The notes beneath the pieces were generated by a model that was given only the letters and a program-made list of their open reading frames with translations, made no database searches and was not told the DNA's origin. From contig JBGAPZ010000020.1 of assembly GCA_044220975.1 (NCBI GenBank), positions 1 through 64,000 of the forward strand: DNA of 64,000 nt. Reading direction: 5' to 3'. The position numbers and the translations under genes are program-made. This DNA is from SZUA-430 sp044220975 (GTDB taxonomy: Bacteria > Pseudomonadota > Alphaproteobacteria > Micropepsales > Micropepsaceae). Below are positions 35,200-44,334 of this stretch, one piece after another. The stretch's first letter is position 1. The number at the start of each line of letters is the position of its first letter.

Positions 35200-36003
35200 T
35201 CACCGCCCCCTGAACTGCGGCGCGCGCTTCTCAAGGAAGCTCGCGACACCTTCGCGGTGATCCTCGGTCTGGAACAAACGGCCCAGCGTGCCCGACACCC
35301 AGCTGCCGAATTCCCGAGCATCGCGAACCGACGCCCGGCGCAGCCCGTCCTTCATGTAGCGCAAGGCCAATGGGGCGTTGGACGCTATCCGCTCGGCAAG
35401 CGCTACCGCCGTGGACAACACAACGTCGTGCGGCACGACACTCGACACAAGCCCGATCCGTTCGGCCTCCCGTGCGGGAACAATGTCGCCGGTGAACAGC
35501 AGTTCCGCGGCCTTCGCGGGCCCCACCAAGCGCGGCAGGATCATCATGCCCCCAACATCGGTGACGAGTCCGCGTTTGATGAAAATCTCTCCGAACTGCG
35601 CGCGCTCCGAAGCTATGCGAATGTCGGCAAACAACGCGAGTTCCATGCCCCATCCGACCGCCGTTCCGTTCACAGCCGCAATGACCGGCCGGTCGCACTC
35701 CAAAACGGCTTCGGCCGCAGGCGTCAGCCGCGGCCGCACGGACGCAAGACGCGCTTGGCTTTGCTCGCGCTGCGGCCCCGTCATCATCTGCTTGACGTCT
35801 TCGCCGGAACAAAACGCAGGATCCGCGCCCGTCAGCACCACCGCCCGCACCTCGCCGTCGCTTTGAATGTGACGGAACACCGCTTCCAGATCGGCGTAAG
35901 CACGCGCGTTAAGCGCATTGCGAACCTCGGGACGGTTCAACGTGACGACGGCAACGTGCCCCTTCAAATCGTAAGTCAAGTGCACAAGGTCTGGCGGGTT
36001 CAT
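35200..36003 (-). CDS. Enoyl-CoA hydratase/isomerase family protein
   Basis: 267 residues, crotonase fold. It starts at MNPPDLVHLTYDLKG (ATG 36003). VTLNRPEVRNALNARAYADL and the oxyanion-hole parts LTGADPAFCSGEDVKQM (about 70) and AVNGTAVGWGMELALFADI (about 115) are clear. The usual catalytic Glu pair region reads QFGEIFIKRGLVTDVGGMMI. Substrate unknown; beta-oxidation or a side pathway. Longer upstream frame rejected because it overlaps the Rieske gene promoter and is not family-like. Confidence 0.9.
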   Translation of the reverse strand: MNPPDLVHLTYDLKGHVAVVTLNRPEVRNALNARAYADLEAVFRHIQSDGEVRAVVLTGADPAFCSGEDVKQMMTGPQREQSQARLASVRPRLTPAAEAVLECDRPVIAAVNGTAVGWGMELALFADIRIASERAQFGEIFIKRGLVTDVGGMMILPRLVGPAKAAELLFTGDIVPAREAERIGLVSSVVPHDVVLSTAVALAERIASNAPLALRYMKDGLRRASVRDAREFGSWVSGTLGRLFQTEDHREGVASFLEKRAPQFRGR

Positions 36004-36097
36004 TGGACGAAAGCCTGGACAATCATGAGACGCGTTCACTTTAGCGCTATTTGCCGCCTTTGCACCTGCGGTGCCGCTTTGGCATTGTCCGGCCGCA

Positions 36098-37153
36098 ATG
36101 AGCCAAGCCGAAGCCAAAGCGCCAACATTGTTTCTGCGAAATCTCTGGTATTTCGCGCTGCATTCGCGTGGCCTAAAACCAGGCCGCCTGGTCCACAAAA
36201 CGATCCTGGGCGAACCCGTCGTCTTCGGCCGCGCGCCAAGTGGCGAAGCGTTCGCCTTGCGCGATCTTTGTCCGCATCGCGGCGTGCCGCTGTCTAAAGG
36301 GCAGATGGTCGACGGCACGATCGAGTGCCCCTATCACGGTTGGCGCTTTAAACCGTCCGGGCAGTGCGCACTGATTCCCTCGCTCGTCGGCGAAGAAGGT
36401 GTGGACGCAGAAAAGATCAGCGTTCGCAAATACCCGCTGTCCGAGAAGAACGGTCTGATCTGGGTCTACATGCCCGACGAAGCGAACACCGAAGTTCGAA
36501 TTGAGGCCCCAAACCTCCCACTCGGCGCACAAGCAAGACCCGCCCTAATCGAGGCGCAGAGCTTCCCCTGCGCGATCGACCATGCGGTGATCGGCTTGAT
36601 GGACCCGGCCCACGGGCCCTTCGTGCACAAAGCTTGGTGGTGGCGCTCGGCTAAATCGATCCACGCGAAGGCTAAAAAATACGCGCCGTCGCACCTGGGC
36701 TTCACGATGGTGACCCACAAACCATCCAGCAATTCAGCGCTCTACAAATTGCTGGGCGGCGACAGGACGACTGAGATTTCATTCCAGCTTCCTGGCATCC
36801 GTATCGAGCACATTAAGGCCGGCCGTAACGAAGTCGTGGGGCTGACCACCTGCACGCCATTGAGCGAGACCGAAACCGAAGTCACCCAGACGTTCTTCTG
36901 GAACATTCCCTGGATCACGCCCTTCAAGCCCATCGCGCAATACGTGGCGCGCGTGTTCTTAGGCCAGGACCGCCACATGGTGGAACTGCAGCAGGAAGGC
37001 CTGAAGTTCAACCCGCGCCTGATGCTGATCCAAGACGCGGACGTGCCTGCGATTTGGTACCACCGGCTGAAGAAGGAATGGGCCGAGGCGAGCGCCGCCA
37101 AACGGGCCTTTACCAATCCGGTGACGGAAACGACCCTGAGCTGGCGCAGCTAA
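36098..37153 (+). CDS. Rieske non-heme iron oxygenase, alpha-subunit type (VanA-like size)
   Basis: 351 residues. The Rieske 2Fe-2S domain has CPHRG (about 58) and CPYHGW (about 77). The catalytic domain has a mononuclear iron motif in MDPAHGPFVHKAWW (two His, about 170-180). Size and N-terminus (TLFLRNLWYFALHSRGLKPG) recall class IA oxygenases such as vanillate O-demethylase; no reductase gene is adjacent. Substrate unknown. ATG 36098 preferred over GTG 36071. Divergent from the hydratase gene. Confidence 0.88.
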   Translation: MSQAEAKAPTLFLRNLWYFALHSRGLKPGRLVHKTILGEPVVFGRAPSGEAFALRDLCPHRGVPLSKGQMVDGTIECPYHGWRFKPSGQCALIPSLVGEEGVDAEKISVRKYPLSEKNGLIWVYMPDEANTEVRIEAPNLPLGAQARPALIEAQSFPCAIDHAVIGLMDPAHGPFVHKAWWWRSAKSIHAKAKKYAPSHLGFTMVTHKPSSNSALYKLLGGDRTTEISFQLPGIRIEHIKAGRNEVVGLTTCTPLSETETEVTQTFFWNIPWITPFKPIAQYVARVFLGQDRHMVELQQEGLKFNPRLMLIQDADVPAIWYHRLKKEWAEASAAKRAFTNPVTETTLSWRS

Positions 37154-37238
37154 CGCGGCATCTCGCTTGCGACGTGACCCCTGAACCGCGCCGACACTGT
37201 CTCATTTGGAGACAGCGGCGCCAGCAGGGTCAGCCGCG

Positions 37239-37391
37239 ATGTCGCTTCCCACTTTGGGCGAACTCCGTTTTGCGCAGGCGCTATTTGAGAGCGAGATGCG
37301 GCCCCGCCGCCGTCGCGGTCAGGACGAACTGTGGGCCAAGTTCTTCGACATGGCCGTCATGGTGACGTTCGTATTCTTCCTGCTCATGTAA
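37239..37391 (+). CDS. Small tail-anchored membrane protein, 50 residues
   Basis: 50 residues, not recognised. A polar, Arg-rich N-terminal half (EMRPRRRRGQDELWAKFF) is followed by a C-terminal hydrophobic helix ending at the last residue (MAVMVTFVFFLLM). AGGG lies 9 nt before the ATG, and a GC-rich hairpin follows the stop by 6 nt. The layout favours a real gene, but no homology argument is available. Confidence 0.5.
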   Translation: MSLPTLGELRFAQALFESEMRPRRRRGQDELWAKFFDMAVMVTFVFFLLM

Positions 37392-37394
37392 ACG

Positions 37395-37423
37395 AAAAGG
37401 CGCGCCCCAACCGGGACGCGCCT
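37395..37423 (-). terminator. Terminator of the leftward 4-TM membrane protein gene
   Basis: On the minus strand AGGCGCG...CGCGCCT forms a 7-bp stem extended by CCC/GGG after one mismatch, followed by TTTTCGTTT. It lies 25 nt after the stop at 37448. The same hairpin follows the small rightward gene but has no T-run on that side. Confidence 0.65.
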
Positions 37424-37447
37424 CTCCAAGACACTTTAAGACAGCGG

Positions 37448-37897
37448 CTAGTTCGTGCCGGCGATGCCGACGCCTGCGCCGAAGTCGCGCTTCGCTGCCA
37501 CGATGGTCACCGTGAAGCCTGCGATGACGTCCAAGATCGTCATCAGCATCAACATGAAGAACACCGAATTCGAAAAGCCCAGCATCGTGATGAACTGGAT
37601 AATGCAAACGACCGAAAGCAGCATCGACAGTCCGTGGTTGATGATCGACATCGCGTCCGTGCGCGTCGACTTCACGATCTCGACGAAAAGCAACAGCAAG
37701 CTGAGGCCCATGAAGACGTCGGCGAATGAAACGCCCCACGCGTCGCCTGAGAACATGCCAACCGTAAAGATCGGCGATGCCATCCAAGCGCTGACATTGC
37801 CGGGGGTCGCAATCCCCGTCAGCACAACGAAATTGTAAAGAATGAGCGGAAACACCAACAACGGGATGATGTTCAATGCTGTCAAACCTCTGCCCAT
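37448..37897 (-). CDS. Hypothetical four-helix membrane protein
   Basis: 149 residues with about four transmembrane helices (LNIIPLLVFPLILYNFVVL; FMGLSLLLLFVEIV; LSMLLSVVCIIQFITML; MLMLMTILDVIAGFTVTIV). Family not recognised by name. GAGGG lies about 6 nt before the ATG. It follows the LAB_N gene in the same direction after 96 nt, but has its own leader hairpin (AAGCCC/GGGCTT near 37921), so it may be separate. Confidence 0.75.
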   Translation of the reverse strand: MGRGLTALNIIPLLVFPLILYNFVVLTGIATPGNVSAWMASPIFTVGMFSGDAWGVSFADVFMGLSLLLLFVEIVKSTRTDAMSIINHGLSMLLSVVCIIQFITMLGFSNSVFFMLMLMTILDVIAGFTVTIVAAKRDFGAGVGIAGTN

Positions 37898-37993
37898 GAG
37901 ACCCTCGTAACCTCCAGTTTGAAGCCCCCCGGGCTTATCCCGAGGACCTTATCAGCCCAAAGAACCAAGTGCCAAGCTGGTGACCACAGATGG

Positions 37994-38314
37994 CTATTTT
38001 GTGGCAGACGGAGGCTCGCTCCCGTTTTCGCGACCTGCCGCCGCCTTTTCAGCAAATATGAGGTAGAGGTTGCGTGCGTAAACAATCAGACCAAGAGCCT
38101 GGCCCGAGATGAAAACGGGATCCTTCTTATATAACGCGTAAATCAGCAGCACGATCCCGCCACCGACGCTAAAGTACCAGAACATCACCGGAACCACGCT
38201 CCGCCCCGCCTTCTCGCTTTCCCACCACTGCACCAGAAAGCGTGACATGAAGAGCGCCTGACCGGCGAAGCCGATCAGCAGCCAGGCGTGCTCCCAGGTG
38301 AACCAATCGGTCAT
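37994..38314 (-). CDS. Lipid A biosynthesis N-terminal (LAB_N) membrane protein
   Basis: 106 residues, three transmembrane helices. The sequence (WLLIGFAGQALFMSRFLVQW, WESEKAGRSVVPVMFWYFS) is typical of the LAB_N domain seen before or beside lipid A enzymes. Stand-alone copies often pair with a polyprenyl-phosphate glycosyltransferase, as here: the start overlaps the GT2 stop by 4 nt. Probably an accessory or flippase-like partner in outer-membrane glycolipid modification (inference). Confidence 0.88.
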   Translation of the reverse strand: MTDWFTWEHAWLLIGFAGQALFMSRFLVQWWESEKAGRSVVPVMFWYFSVGGGIVLLIYALYKKDPVFISGQALGLIVYARNLYLIFAEKAAAGRENGSEPPSATK

Positions 38315-39048
38315 ATCTCATCCACCCGTTCGGGATTGCGCGACCTGCGCTTGAGCCAACGCACGCCGCGCAAGTCCGAGAGCGACACGAACAAGCGGTC
38401 CAGCGTTCCGTACTTCGAAACGCCGTGCGAGCGCGAGCGGTGGTTCACGTCGACGTGGGCGATCCGATAGCCCTCGCGCAGCATCAACGCCGGCATGAAG
38501 CGATGGATATGGTCGAAGTAGGGCAGCCGTAAGAACGCTTCGCGCGAAAAGAGCTTTAGGCCGCAGCCCGTATCGCGCGTGTTGTCGTTGAGCAGCCACT
38601 GCCTGACCCCGTTGCCGACGCGCGAAGCCATGCGCTTCATGAAATTGTCCTGGCGCTTGCGCCGTTGCCCGGCGACCAAGCCGAGCGGCGGATCGCCCGC
38701 CAACGATGAGCGCCATGCCGCAAGCAGATTTGGAATGTCCGCCGGATCGTTCTGCCCGTCGCCGTCGAGTGTCGCAATCAACGCGCCTCGCGCCGCCAGC
38801 ACCCCGGACCGCACAGCCCGGCTTTGGCCGGAGTTCTTGACGTGCGCGAGTACGCGAAGTTCCGGTGTCTGCGCTTTCGCCCCTTTGAGCGAGGCAACCG
38901 TCGCATCCCGGCTAGCGTCGTCGACGAAAATAACCTCGAACGCGACTTTCCCGCGAAGCGAAGCAGTGATCTCGTTGAGCAGTGGAACCGCGTTCTCAAC
39001 TTCGTTCATGACCGGAACGACAACCGAAAGCTCAGGCGTTGCGGTCAC
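38311..39048 (-). CDS. Family 2 glycosyltransferase (polyprenyl-phosphate sugar synthase type)
   Basis: 245 residues. Begins LSVVVPVMNEVENAVPLLNE and has FVDDASRDAT (about 40) and ATLDGDGQNDPADIPNLL (the DxD region, about 95), as in dolichyl-phosphate mannose synthase, ArnC and the rhizobial RgtE. It lacks the C-terminal membrane helices of ArnC. It would load a sugar onto a lipid carrier used by the GT-C enzymes encoded divergently at 39,277-42,503. Confidence 0.9.
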   Translation of the reverse strand: MTATPELSVVVPVMNEVENAVPLLNEITASLRGKVAFEVIFVDDASRDATVASLKGAKAQTPELRVLAHVKNSGQSRAVRSGVLAARGALIATLDGDGQNDPADIPNLLAAWRSSLAGDPPLGLVAGQRRKRQDNFMKRMASRVGNGVRQWLLNDNTRDTGCGLKLFSREAFLRLPYFDHIHRFMPALMLREGYRIAHVDVNHRSRSHGVSKYGTLDRLFVSLSDLRGVRWLKRRSRNPERVDEI

Positions 39049-39276
39049 GCGCGCCCCCGAGCATCAATTCTTGCCGACCGGTCGAACACGTTCCGCTGAC
39101 TCCTTAATAGGTGGCGGGCTTATACAAGCGCCGGGGCTTAATCCGCTAGGGCCCAGGCCTCAAGGCCTCGACGAATAGCCATGATGACAGGTATGACCTG
39201 CATCGTTACCTTTGGTCGCAGGCGGCGCGCATTCCATGATTGCGCCGTGCGTCTTTTCAGTGGTTAACCGTGACCC
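39049..39276. other. Divergent promoter region of the glycosylation cluster
   Basis: No gene is seen in 228 bases. Two small dyads are visible: AGGCCT-CA-AGGCCT (39155-39168) and CAGGT-ATG-ACCTG near 39190. Promoters for both directions must be here; I could not define them. Confidence 0.4.
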
Positions 39277-40980
39277 ATGCCAACACGCCGCTCCGCCGCT
39301 TCATATGATTCGTCGAGCCCCTGGTCGCTCGCCCTCGCACACCCGCGCATCGTGCTGGTGGTGCTTTGCCTTTTGATGTTCGTGCCGGGGATCGCCACGA
39401 TCCCCCCGCTAGACCGGGACGAGGCGCGCTTCACCCAAGCCACGAAGCAGATGCTCGAAACCGGCGACTTCATCGAAATCCGCTTCCAGGACGACCCGCG
39501 TAACAAGAAGCCGATCGGCATCTACTGGATGCAGTCGATCACCGCAGGCTGGCTTTCAAGCCCACCGCACAATTCCGTCTGGGTCTACCGCATCCCGTCC
39601 GTCTTAGGCGGCATCTTCGCCGTCCTGTTCGCATTCGGCCTCGGGCGAAGGCTCTTCGACGAAGAGACGGCGATGATAGGCGCGGGGCTCTTAGCCTCCT
39701 CTATGCTCCTCATAGGCGAGGCCCACATCGCCAAGACCGACGCTGTGCTGGTCGCCTGCGTGACCGCCGCCCAACTTGTTGTCGCACACTTCTTCATAGC
39801 CGCCCGACAAGGGTCGCCTCAACCCACCGTCCGAAACTCGGCATTGCTAGGGCTCGCACTGGGAATAGGCATCCTCGTCAAAGGTCCGATGATTCTGTTC
39901 TTCGTCGGCCTGACCGTGGTTGCGCTCTCGATTTGGGAGCGTCGCTGGGGTTGGGTCTCGACGATGCGGCCCATGTTCGCGCTCGGCATAATCATCCTGA
40001 TCAACGTGCCCTGGCTAGTCGCCATAGGGCTTGTGACCAAAGGCGCCTACTTCCAAGAAGCGATCGGCCAAGACTTCTTGGGCAAAGTGGTCGGCGGGCA
40101 AGAGTCGCATTGGGGTCCGCCCGGCTATTACCTCGTGTCGCTCCTTATCGGCTTCTGGCCCGGCTGGTTATTCCTTGCACCCGGCGTCGTCTATGCAATC
40201 GCCCGCGTGCGCGAAGGCTCCGTCCGCTTCCTGCTCGCATGGATCGTCCCCGCTTGGGTCATTCTTGAACTCGCGCCCACGAAGCTTCCGCACTATCCGC
40301 TGCCGCTCTATCCCGCGATCGCATTGCTCTGCGGCGCGGCAGTCATGGCAGGTGTTCGTGAGAGCCGCAGCTTCCTCGACAACACGCCGGTGAAACTTGG
40401 CGCCGTCGCTTGGCTTATGGTCACGATCGGTCTGATCGGCGGCGCGCTGTTCTATGTGCCGGGTCAATACGGCACCGGCGGCGGCATCGTTCTGACGCTC
40501 TTGGCGCTGCCCGTCGTCGGTGCGGCCGGTATCGCGGTGCTGTTCCTCCTGCGCGGCGAAGGTGAGAACGCGACGGCAGCGACAGTCGCGACCGGTGCAC
40601 TGTTCGCGGCGATCCTCCTGGCCGCAGTATTGCCGCGCCTCGACCAACTGATGCTCAGCCAACGGGCGGCCGACCTTATCGCCCGCTCCGGTGCACAGCC
40701 GCAGAATACGACAGTCGCAGGCTTCAACGAACCCAGTATGGTCTTCCAAGTCGGAACCAAGGTCACGCTCTCGCCCACCGGCGCCGAAGCGGCGGACTTC
40801 ATCACCAAGCACGCCGACGCCCGCGCTCTCATCGAGGAACGCTTGGATCCCGAGTTCCAGCAGACGTTGCGCAAGTTGAACGTCGCTGCTGAGGCTTTGG
40901 GCAACGTCAAGGGCCTGAACTACTCGAGAGGCGATCACCTCTCACTCACGCTCTACCGGCTCCGCAAAACCGGCCCGTGA
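39277..40980 (+). CDS. ArnT-like GT-C glycosyltransferase
   Basis: 567 residues, about 11 transmembrane helices. The catalytic first-loop motif PPLDRDEARFTQATKQML (about 45-62, with the two acidic residues) fits the GT83 family, which takes a sugar from a polyprenyl-phosphate donor and puts it on lipid A or core in the periplasm. A soluble C-terminal part (about 450-567) follows. Sugar not predictable (aminoarabinose, galacturonic acid and mannose are all known). Overlaps the next gene by 4 nt. Confidence 0.9.
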   Translation: MPTRRSAASYDSSSPWSLALAHPRIVLVVLCLLMFVPGIATIPPLDRDEARFTQATKQMLETGDFIEIRFQDDPRNKKPIGIYWMQSITAGWLSSPPHNSVWVYRIPSVLGGIFAVLFAFGLGRRLFDEETAMIGAGLLASSMLLIGEAHIAKTDAVLVACVTAAQLVVAHFFIAARQGSPQPTVRNSALLGLALGIGILVKGPMILFFVGLTVVALSIWERRWGWVSTMRPMFALGIIILINVPWLVAIGLVTKGAYFQEAIGQDFLGKVVGGQESHWGPPGYYLVSLLIGFWPGWLFLAPGVVYAIARVREGSVRFLLAWIVPAWVILELAPTKLPHYPLPLYPAIALLCGAAVMAGVRESRSFLDNTPVKLGAVAWLMVTIGLIGGALFYVPGQYGTGGGIVLTLLALPVVGAAGIAVLFLLRGEGENATAATVATGALFAAILLAAVLPRLDQLMLSQRAADLIARSGAQPQNTTVAGFNEPSMVFQVGTKVTLSPTGAEAADFITKHADARALIEERLDPEFQQTLRKLNVAAEALGNVKGLNYSRGDHLSLTLYRLRKTGP

Positions 40981-42503
40981 CCGCACTGACGGAGCGGCTG
41001 ACCAAACTTCCGCCGCTGGCTTGGCTCGCGGCGCTGGTCGCCGCCGCCACGCTCTTCCGCCTGATCGTCCTTGGCGTCACGCCGCTAAACTTGGGGCCCG
41101 ACGAAGCGCAATACTGGTCGTGGAGCCTGACGCCGGCGTTCGGCTATTTCTCCAAACCGCCGATGATCGCCTGGATCATCGGCGCAACGACCGGCATCTG
41201 CGGCGACGGTGAAGCCTGCATCCGCGTCGGCGCACCTTTCATGCACGCGATCACTGCATTCTTGGTCTTCTTCGCGGGCAAGGCGCTCTACGACGGTCGC
41301 GTGGGTCTCTGGTCCGGTATCGCCTACATACTAATGCCGGGCACCAGCTTCTCGTCGCTCCTCATCACGACAGACGTGCCGCTCTTGATGTTCTGGACGC
41401 TGGCCCTGTGGGCGTTCGCCGAGTTGCGCAAAGAAGCGAGCATAAAGTGGGCGATCGTCTTCGGAGCGGCGATCGGGCTGGGCCTGCTCTCGAAATACGC
41501 GATGCTCTACTTCGTGCTGGGTTTGGGCATCGCGCTGTCACCGACGACGAACGGACGTTCATTGCTTCTGTCGCGCACCGGCGCGATCGCAGCCCTGGCA
41601 GCATTGACAGTCTTTGCACCGAACATCGTCTGGAACGCGCTGCACAGCTTCGCGACCGTCGGCCACACGGCAGCGAACGCGAACTGGAGCGTCGCAAAGC
41701 TCTTCAACGTCTCCAACACGGCGAGCTTCGTCGCCGCCCAGTTCGGCATCGCGGGCCCGATCGCCGGCGGCCTCGTCGCGTGGGGCTTGATCCGCAACTG
41801 GCGTGACCCGCGTTACGACAGCGCCGATACGCTGTTGCTCGCGCTAACGCTGCCGATCTTCGCGATCGTCACTCTGCAAGCATTCATCTCGCGCGCCAAC
41901 GCGAACTGGGCTGCACCGGCATTCGTTGCTCTGACGATACTGTTCACTGCCTGGGCGATGCGCCGAAGCAACACATTAGCGTTGAGAGCGAACGCATGTT
42001 TGAATGCAGCGATCGCTGTTTTGCTCGGCGTGACTGCGATGTCACCAGCATTCGTCGCCGCAATCGGCCAAGAAAATTCCGTGAAACGTCTGCGTGGGTG
42101 GGAAGAAGCAGGCCGAACGATCGTCTCGGCAGCAAACTCCGGCCCGTACGACGCAATCATGAGCGACGATCGCGAGGACATGGCCTCGCTCTTCTATTAC
42201 ACGCGCGACAGAAACGAAAAAAAGCTTCCGCTGCGCATGTGGCCGAGCGAAACGGCGCGAAATGAGTACGAAGTGTCGCACCGCTTGCGTTCAAACGAGA
42301 CCGCGAACGTGCTCTTCGTCACGCGAAGAAGCGATGTGAGCGTCATCACGAACGCATTCGCATCGTCGACGCGCATCGGAACGCTTGAAACGCGACTCGA
42401 TTCGAAACGAAAGCGCATTTTTTTCCTCTTCGCGCTCAAAGGACCGGTCGATTCGACTCTTTTTCCAAAATATTTTGATCGTCCGTCTACGGACAATCGC
42501 TGA
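40977..42503 (+). CDS. Dolichyl-phosphate-mannose-type GT39/GT83 glycosyltransferase
   Basis: 508 residues, about 10 transmembrane helices. First loop NLGPDEAQYWSWSLTPAFG and the following YFSKPPMIAWIIG are the GT-C catalytic signature. GTG start inside GTGA, so co-translated with the ArnT-like gene. The last 100 codons become visibly poorer in G+C than the rest (runs such as FFLFALKG coded by T-rich codons), leading into an AT-rich gap. Confidence 0.88.
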   Translation: MTALTERLTKLPPLAWLAALVAAATLFRLIVLGVTPLNLGPDEAQYWSWSLTPAFGYFSKPPMIAWIIGATTGICGDGEACIRVGAPFMHAITAFLVFFAGKALYDGRVGLWSGIAYILMPGTSFSSLLITTDVPLLMFWTLALWAFAELRKEASIKWAIVFGAAIGLGLLSKYAMLYFVLGLGIALSPTTNGRSLLLSRTGAIAALAALTVFAPNIVWNALHSFATVGHTAANANWSVAKLFNVSNTASFVAAQFGIAGPIAGGLVAWGLIRNWRDPRYDSADTLLLALTLPIFAIVTLQAFISRANANWAAPAFVALTILFTAWAMRRSNTLALRANACLNAAIAVLLGVTAMSPAFVAAIGQENSVKRLRGWEEAGRTIVSAANSGPYDAIMSDDREDMASLFYYTRDRNEKKLPLRMWPSETARNEYEVSHRLRSNETANVLFVTRRSDVSVITNAFASSTRIGTLETRLDSKRKRIFFLFALKGPVDSTLFPKYFDRPSTDNR

Positions 42504-42913
42504 TTCGACTCAAATCATCGTTTTGCGCATGTCGAACGCATGCGCACTGTTCGCACCAACATCGCAAATGATTAATGCAAAGCGTCGCCAGTCGATCGCT
42601 CTCGCGCGGAATAAAAATAGTATCGGAGGCGAGTGACATTTCGCTTGGTCGTGCGATTACGGGCATTCGCCTAGAGAAGAATTGCGCGATTAGATTCTCG
42701 TTGTGTGTGTCAATATGCGATTACTTCACTAACACGCACCTCGAATACACACTCCATCACGCGAACGACCATCGCTAATCCATTCTTTACTCACCCGATC
42801 TATTTGACGATCAACGAATCGTGCTGCATGATTCGAAATGGTTGGGGAAAGCGCTGGCTGCGCGCGGACTTCGGGGAAAGCAGTCGACCAACTAAGGGGC
42901 GTCAGAGCTGCCT
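42504..42913. other. AT-richer non-coding gap upstream of kamA
   Basis: 410 bases without a convincing gene, by eye near half G+C against about 60 percent around it. One clear dyad: TGCGCATG/CATGCGCA (42524-42546, 7-nt loop), and a small one GTCCG/CGGAC (42481-42494) at the end of the preceding gene. It probably carries the kamA promoter, but I could not place it. Confidence 0.5.
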
Positions 42914-44290
42914 ATGACAGTGCATACCTTCGTAAAGGGCGCCAACACGGCGGCGCACTTAAGGCCTCCGACAAAGCGCAAGGTGATCGAACGAAGTCCG
43001 CCCGCCGGCACCGATGTCGGCGTTCAGACTTCTCTCCTCTTCCCGCCTCCCGCCTCTTCAGTCCTCCCGCCTCAAACCGATTCCGCAACGCCGGCACGCA
43101 AAGCGAACCGTTTCCCGGTCAGCGCCGAGGCTCGTGAATTCTACAAACGTAATTTCCCGGGCACGACACCCGACGATTGGAACGACTGGCGCTGGCAAGC
43201 GCGCAGCCGCATTCGCACGCTCGAGCAACTTGAGCGGATGTTCGACCTGTCGAAAGACGAAAGATCCGCGGCTTTGAGCCATAAAGGCTCGCTGCCCGTC
43301 GGCATCACACCTTATTACGCAAGCCTGATGGCTCACGCCGATGCGTCGGAGCCGCTCCGCCGCACGCACATCATGGTCAACGATGAATACGTGCGTCTAC
43401 CCGGGGAAGAAGACGACCCTCTAGGCGAAGATCACGACACGGTCGCGCCGGGCTTGGTGCACCGCTACCCTGATCGCGTTTTGTTCCTGACGACCGGCTT
43501 CTGCTCGACCTATTGCCGCTACTGCACGCGCTCGAGAATGGTCGGAAATCCGGGTGGCGAGTACAATTTCTCGACCTCGCAGTGGGAAAAAGCACTTCAG
43601 TACCTCGAGGCGCACACTGAGGTACGCGACGTTCTTCTCTCTGGCGGCGACCCGCTATCGATCGGCGACGACAAGCTCGATTGGTTGCTGACCCGTCTTC
43701 GCAAGATCAAGCACATCGAGTTCATTCGCATCGGCTCGAAAATCCCGGCCGTGCTGCCAATGCGCATCACGCGCGATCTCGTGAAGATGTTGAGGAAGCA
43801 CCATCCCCTGTGGATGAGCGTCCACTTTACGCACCCGAGCGAGATCACGCCCGAAACGCGCGAAGCTGCCGCCCGTCTGGCCGATGCCGGCATCCCGCTC
43901 GGTTCGCAGACGGTGCTGCTCAAAGACATCAATGACGACGCCAAGGTGATGCGCGACCTGATGCACGGTCTGCTCACCATGCGCATCAAGCCTTATTACC
44001 TCTATCAGTGCGACCCGATTAAGGGCTCCGGCCACTTCCGGACCCCTGTGCACAAAGGGCTTGAGATCATCCAATCGCTTCGCGGTCACACGACGGGCTA
44101 TGCGTGCCCGATGTTCGTGGTCGATGCACCTGGCGGTGGCGGGAAGATCCTGCTGGCGCCGGACGCAGTCGCGGGCCGGAACGGCGACGACCTGCTGCTC
44201 AGGAACTTCGAAGGCAAAATCTTCCGCTATCCCGACCCAGGCGGCACGCTTGGGCGTAGCAAAGTCGCGCGGGCAGCCGCCGCTGAATAG
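42914..44290 (+). CDS. kamA: Lysine 2,3-aminomutase (radical SAM, PLP)
   Basis: 458 residues. It should convert L-lysine to beta-lysine. Radical-SAM CxxxCxxC is Cys197/201/204 (GFCSTYCRYCTR), with Arg206 matching the carboxylate-binding Arg. Asp367 (YQCDP), Asp404 and Lys411 (VVDAPGGGGKI) match the two lysine-binding Asp and the PLP Lys of the Clostridium enzyme with the same spacing (293-330-337). The N-terminal DWNDWRWQ is typical of true aminomutases rather than short EpmB. The first 60 residues are a low-complexity extension of doubtful start. Leads the ATP-grasp and GNAT genes. Confidence 0.92.
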   Translation: MTVHTFVKGANTAAHLRPPTKRKVIERSPPAGTDVGVQTSLLFPPPASSVLPPQTDSATPARKANRFPVSAEAREFYKRNFPGTTPDDWNDWRWQARSRIRTLEQLERMFDLSKDERSAALSHKGSLPVGITPYYASLMAHADASEPLRRTHIMVNDEYVRLPGEEDDPLGEDHDTVAPGLVHRYPDRVLFLTTGFCSTYCRYCTRSRMVGNPGGEYNFSTSQWEKALQYLEAHTEVRDVLLSGGDPLSIGDDKLDWLLTRLRKIKHIEFIRIGSKIPAVLPMRITRDLVKMLRKHHPLWMSVHFTHPSEITPETREAAARLADAGIPLGSQTVLLKDINDDAKVMRDLMHGLLTMRIKPYYLYQCDPIKGSGHFRTPVHKGLEIIQSLRGHTTGYACPMFVVDAPGGGGKILLAPDAVAGRNGDDLLLRNFEGKIFRYPDPGGTLGRSKVARAAAAE

Positions 44291-44334
44291 GCGGCGGGTC
44301 CCCGAACGATCGATGGCGAGTTAGCCGAGGCCGG

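Noticed and set aside
42575..42917. Short open frames (67 and 70 codons) in the gap before kamA
   Set aside because: No ribosome sites, no family-like sequence, and they overlap each other in different frames.
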